A stretch of 64,000 nucleotides of DNA from Apostichopus japonicus (taxonomy: Eukaryota; Echinodermata; Holothuroidea; Aspidochirotida; Stichopodidae). The notes beneath the pieces are model-generated. The model ran no database searches and had not been told where the DNA came from. It saw nothing but the letters and a program-made list of their open reading frames with translations. Positions 60,301 through 64,000 of this stretch are shown here, in pieces. Made by a program: the position numbers and the translations under genes. Each line of letters begins with the position of its first letter. The first letter of the stretch is position 1. Location of the stretch: the NCBI RefSeq assembly GCF_037975245.1, contig NC_092579.1, positions 13,438,678 through 13,502,677 of the forward strand, written 5' to 3'.

Positions 60301-63300
60301 TCGTATCTAATTAGAAATGCAAATTTTGACTGTTACATTAACATATAACGTTTTTAGTAAATAGTCTATGTAGCCTTCAAGCAGATAGCTATACTCAGTT
60401 GCTTACTTGCTCAACCAGTGTGAATTTAAGATTGTGAAGTGATGGCCAGTGGTACAAATGTATCGAGAAAAAAAAGTTGACGGGGACTTTAAAAGGCGGT
60501 CCCGGGAGCAGGAATGGGAGAGATTTCACACCCCTGCCTCTTTACCCTCTGAACAATTATTGAAAATAGAAGGCTAGAAGTAAGTCGGTATTCATCCATG
60601 TTTAACACGGATAGGTTCTCAAATAAGCTACTGTAAAGCTTCCTGATCCTTGGGTAACTAAACTAAACTAATAATTAGCCAGAGTGAATACTGTTATGCT
60701 CGAAAACTAACAGGGTATTAAAGTCGTCGCAACCCCCGCCCCTACCCACAACGCCCCTGGTAGCTTTCCTTTACCTAATTCCGTAAACGAGACGCTTGGA
60801 CGTTTCTGAACAGATGGTTGGGCTAGAGTTACCCACGAAAGAGGGAAAGGGGGAGGGAGGTGGGGTTAGTGCGACCGTGTGAGTAGTTCGAAGTTTTTCA
60901 GCCCTTTCTTTGCGCTTTTATATGTGCCCCTCACAGTCTGATGATATAATAAATAATATTAAACTTATCATAGATTATATTATTGATTATTTTCATTTAT
61001 CATCAAAGTTTATTACATATCATATGTTTTGTCCCCGGAGAAATTACTCTACCACTCAATCCTCCCCACCGTTACCATAATGCTGTACTACGAATACATG
61101 TTTGTATTTCTCCTTAAGGGAAAATTTGCTTATTTCAACGTTAAGGAGAAATACAAGAAACTCGTATCTAATTAGAAATGCAAATTTTGACTGTTACATT
61201 AACATATAGCTTTTGTAGTAAATAGTCTATGTAGCCTTCAAGCAGATAGCTATACTCAGTTGCCTACTTGCTCAACCAGTGTGAATTTAAGTTTGTGAAG
61301 TGAGGGCCAGTGGTACAAATGTATCGAAAAAAGTTGACGGGGACTTTAAAAGGCGGTCCCGGGGGCAGGAATGGGAGAGATTTCACACCCCTGCCTCTTT
61401 ACCCTCTGAACAATTATTGCAAATAGAAGGCTTGAAGTAAGCCGGTGTTCATCCATGATTTAACACGGATAGGTTCTCAAATAAGCTACTGTAAAGCTTC
61501 CTGATCCTTGGGTAACTAAACTAAACTAATAATTAGCCAGAGTGAATACTGTTATGCTCGAAAACTAATAGGGTATTAAAGTCGTCGCAACCCCCGCCCC
61601 TACCCACAACGCCCCTGGTAGCTTCCGTTTACCTAATTCCGTAAACGAGACGCTTGGACGTTTCTGAACAGATGGTTGGGCTAGAGTTACCCACGAAAGA
61701 GGGAAAGGGGGAGGGAGGTGGGGTTAGTGCGACCGTGTGAGTAGTTCGAAGTTTTTCAGCCCTTTCTTTGCGCTTTTATATGTGCCCCTCACAGTCTGAT
61801 GATATAATAAATAATATTAAACTTATCATAGATTATATTATTGATTATTTTCATTTATCATCAAGTTTATTACATATCATATGATTTGTCCCCGGAGAAA
61901 TTACCACTCAATCCTCCCCACCGTTACCATAATGCTGTACTACGAATACATGTTTGTATTTCTCCTTAAGGGAAAATTTGCTTATTTCAACGTTAAGGAG
62001 AAATACAAGAAACTCGTATGTAATTAGAAATGCAAATTTTGACTGTTACATTAACATAGCTTTTGTAGTAAATAGTCTATGTAGCCTTCAAGCAGATAGC
62101 TATACTCAGTTGCTTACTTGCTCAACCAGTGTGAATTTAAGATTGTGAAATGAGGGCCAGTGGTACAAATGTATCGAGAAAAAAAGTTGACGGGGACTTT
62201 AAAAGGCGGTCCCGGGGGCAGGAATGGGAGAGATTTCACACCCCTGCCTCTTTACCCTCTGAACAATTATTGAAAATAGAAGGCTTGAAGTAAGCCGGTG
62301 TTCATCCATGGTTTAACACGGATAGGTTCTCAAATAAGCTACTGTAAAGCTTCTTGATCCTTGGGTAACTAAACTAAACTAATAATTAGCCAGAGTGAAT
62401 ACTGTTATGCTCGAAAACTAATAGGGTATTAAAGTCGTCGCAACCCCCGCCCCTACCCACAACGCCCCTGGTAGCTTCCGTTTACCTAATTCCGTAAACG
62501 AGACGCTTGGACGTTTCTGAACAGATGGTTGGGCTAGAGTTACCCACGAAAGAGGGAAAGGGGGAGGGAGGTGGGGTTAGTGCGACCGTGTGAGTAGTTC
62601 GAAGTTTTTCAGCCCTTTCTTTGCGCTTTTATATGTGCCCCTCACAGTCTGATGATATAATAAATAATATTAAACTTATCATAGATTATATTATTGATTA
62701 TTTTCATTTATCATCAAAGTTTATTACATATCATATGTTTTGTCCCCGGAGAAATTACCACTCAATCCTCCCCACCGTTACCATAATGCTGTACTACGAA
62801 TACATGTTTGTATTTCTCCTTAAGGGAAAATTTGCTTATTTCAACGTTAAGGAGAAATACAAGAAACTCGTATCTAATTAGAAATACAAATTTTGACTGT
62901 TACATTAACATATAGCTTTTGTAGTAAATAGTCTATGTAGCCTTCAAGCAGATAGCTATACTCAGTTGCTTACTTGCTCAACCAGTGTGAATTTAAGTTT
63001 GTGAAGTGAGGGCCAGTGGTACAAATGTATCGAAAAAAGTTGATGGGGACTTTAAAAGGCTGTCCCGGGAGCAGGAATGGGAGAGATTTCACACCCCTGC
63101 CTCTTTACCCCCTGAACAATTATTGAAAATAGAAGGCTTGAAGTATGCCGGTGTTCATCCATGATTTAACACGGATAGGTTCTCAAATAAGCTACTGTAA
63201 AGCTTCTTGATCCTTGGGTAACTAAACTAAACTAATAATTAGCCAGAGTGAATACTGTTATGCTCGAAAACTAATAGGGTATTAAAGTCGTCGCAACCCC

Positions 63301-64000
63301 CGCCCCTACCCACAACGCCCCTGGTAGCTTCCGTTTACCTATAATTCCGTAAACGAGACGCTTGGACGTTTCTGAACAGATGGTTAGGCTAGAGTTACCC
63401 ACGAAAGAGGGAAAGGGGGAGGGAGGTGGGGTTAGTGCGACCGTGTGAGTAGTTCGAAGTTTTTCAGCCCTTTCTTTGCGCTTTTATATGTGCCCCTCAC
63501 AGTCTGATGATATAATAAATAATATTAAACTTATCATAGATTATATTATTGATTATTTTCATTTATCATCAAAGTTTATTACATATCATATGTTTTGTCC
63601 CCGGAGAAATTACTCTACCACTCAATCCTCCCCACCGTACCCATAATGCTGTACTACGAATACATGTTTGTATTTCTCCATAAGGGAAAATTTGCTTATT
63701 TCGACGTTAAGGAGAAATACAAGAAACCTGTATCTAATTAGAAATGCAAATTCTGGCAGTTACATTAACATAGCTTTTGTAGTAAACAGTCTATGTAGCC
63801 TTCAAGCAGATAGCTATACTAAGTTGCTTACTTGCTCAACCAGTGTGATTAATAAGTTTGTGAAGTGATGGCCAGCGGTACAAATGTATCGAGAAAAAAA
63901 GTTGATGGGGACTTTAAAAGGCGGTCCCGGGAGCAGGAATGGGAGAGATTTCACACCCCTGCCTCTTTACCCTCTGAACAATTATCGAAAATAGAAGGCT
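54326..64000. repeat. ~858-bp satellite, at least 11 units, continuing past the window
   Basis: Unit starts (gactgttacattaac or ggca-variant) lie at 54326, 55183, 56041, 56900, 57757, 58615, 59476, 60328, 61189, 62041, 62895 and 63755, a period of 852-861 bp. Units are highly similar. Each contains a 15-bp inverted repeat (TGTATTTCTCCTTAA, ~23-nt loop), a TAATTAG followed by the octamer ATGCAAAT (lost in a few units), and a cttttatatgtgcccc segment. Short frames repeat in each unit but none exceeds ~86 codons, and none is recognised as a gene. Confidence 0.97.
58615..62040. repeat. 1713-bp higher-order dimer, two tandem copies, within the 858-bp satellite
   Basis: Unit lengths alternate 861, 852, 861, 852. 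Units 58615 and 60328 share private variants (ggctagaagtaag, catccatgtttaac, aactaacaggg), and units 59476 and 61189 share others (gttgcctacttgct, cccgggggcagg, attgcaaatag). This shows duplication of a two-unit block. Confidence 0.92.

Overview
The window is AT-rich animal nuclear DNA. Genes are split by introns of about 0.1 to 4 kb with GT/AG borders. Satellites, SINEs and miniature inverted-repeat elements are abundant, and poly(C)/poly(G) runs are frequent. Three conserved metazoan genes are recognisable from their translated exons. No bacterial, organellar or viral coding region is seen. The repeat style (tRNA-headed SINEs, hAT-like and TTAA-flanked miniature elements, minisatellites) suggests a marine invertebrate. 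An echinoderm such as a sea cucumber is my best guess, at low confidence.

Layout. Positions 3472-6067 (+) carry the last four coding exons of an SDR42E1-like 3-beta-HSD-family dehydrogenase; the N-terminal Rossmann exons are not in the window or not recognised. Positions 14447-23562 (-) carry ten coding exons of POLG2, the accessory subunit of mitochondrial DNA polymerase gamma. They run from a plausible start methionine to the C-terminal anticodon-binding-like domain; the last ~20 codons were not located. At 25615 (+) the first coding exon of the zinc transporter SLC39A11 (ZIP11) begins, head-to-head with POLG2 and about 2 kb away. The rest of the window, 25723-64000, appears to be its first intron or following intergenic DNA. 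It holds only repeats plus a broken two-exon SANT/Myb-like domain remnant at 45826-46688.

Repeats dominate the right half. A 65-bp satellite (46695-51681) has nested 194-bp and ~1035-bp higher-order repeats. A ~858-bp satellite (54326 to the window end, at least 11 units) has a duplicated 1713-bp dimer. Smaller tandem arrays lie at 11881, 12783, 13742, 16871, 39827, 41175 and 44340. Mobile-element traces include a 401-bp hAT-type MITE inserted in a minisatellite, other MITE-like elements at 9244, 11377, 33598 and 36908, two copies of one tRNA-headed SINE, another tRNA-headed SINE, and a GIY-YIG-type retroelement tail.

The most unusual observations are: (i) a 28-31 bp palindromic sequence that behaves like an insertion, with 4-bp target duplications at two sites and an empty-site paralogue in the same window; (ii) a repeat whose head matches the 5' end of U2 snRNA and whose tail has an Sm-like site and terminal stem-loop, with a second partial copy at the border of the 858-bp satellite; (iii) a 72-nt hairpin with 27-bp arms, shaped like a microRNA precursor; (iv) a perfect 46-bp palindrome between POLG2 and SLC39A11. 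Everything was read by eye, without alignment or structure software.
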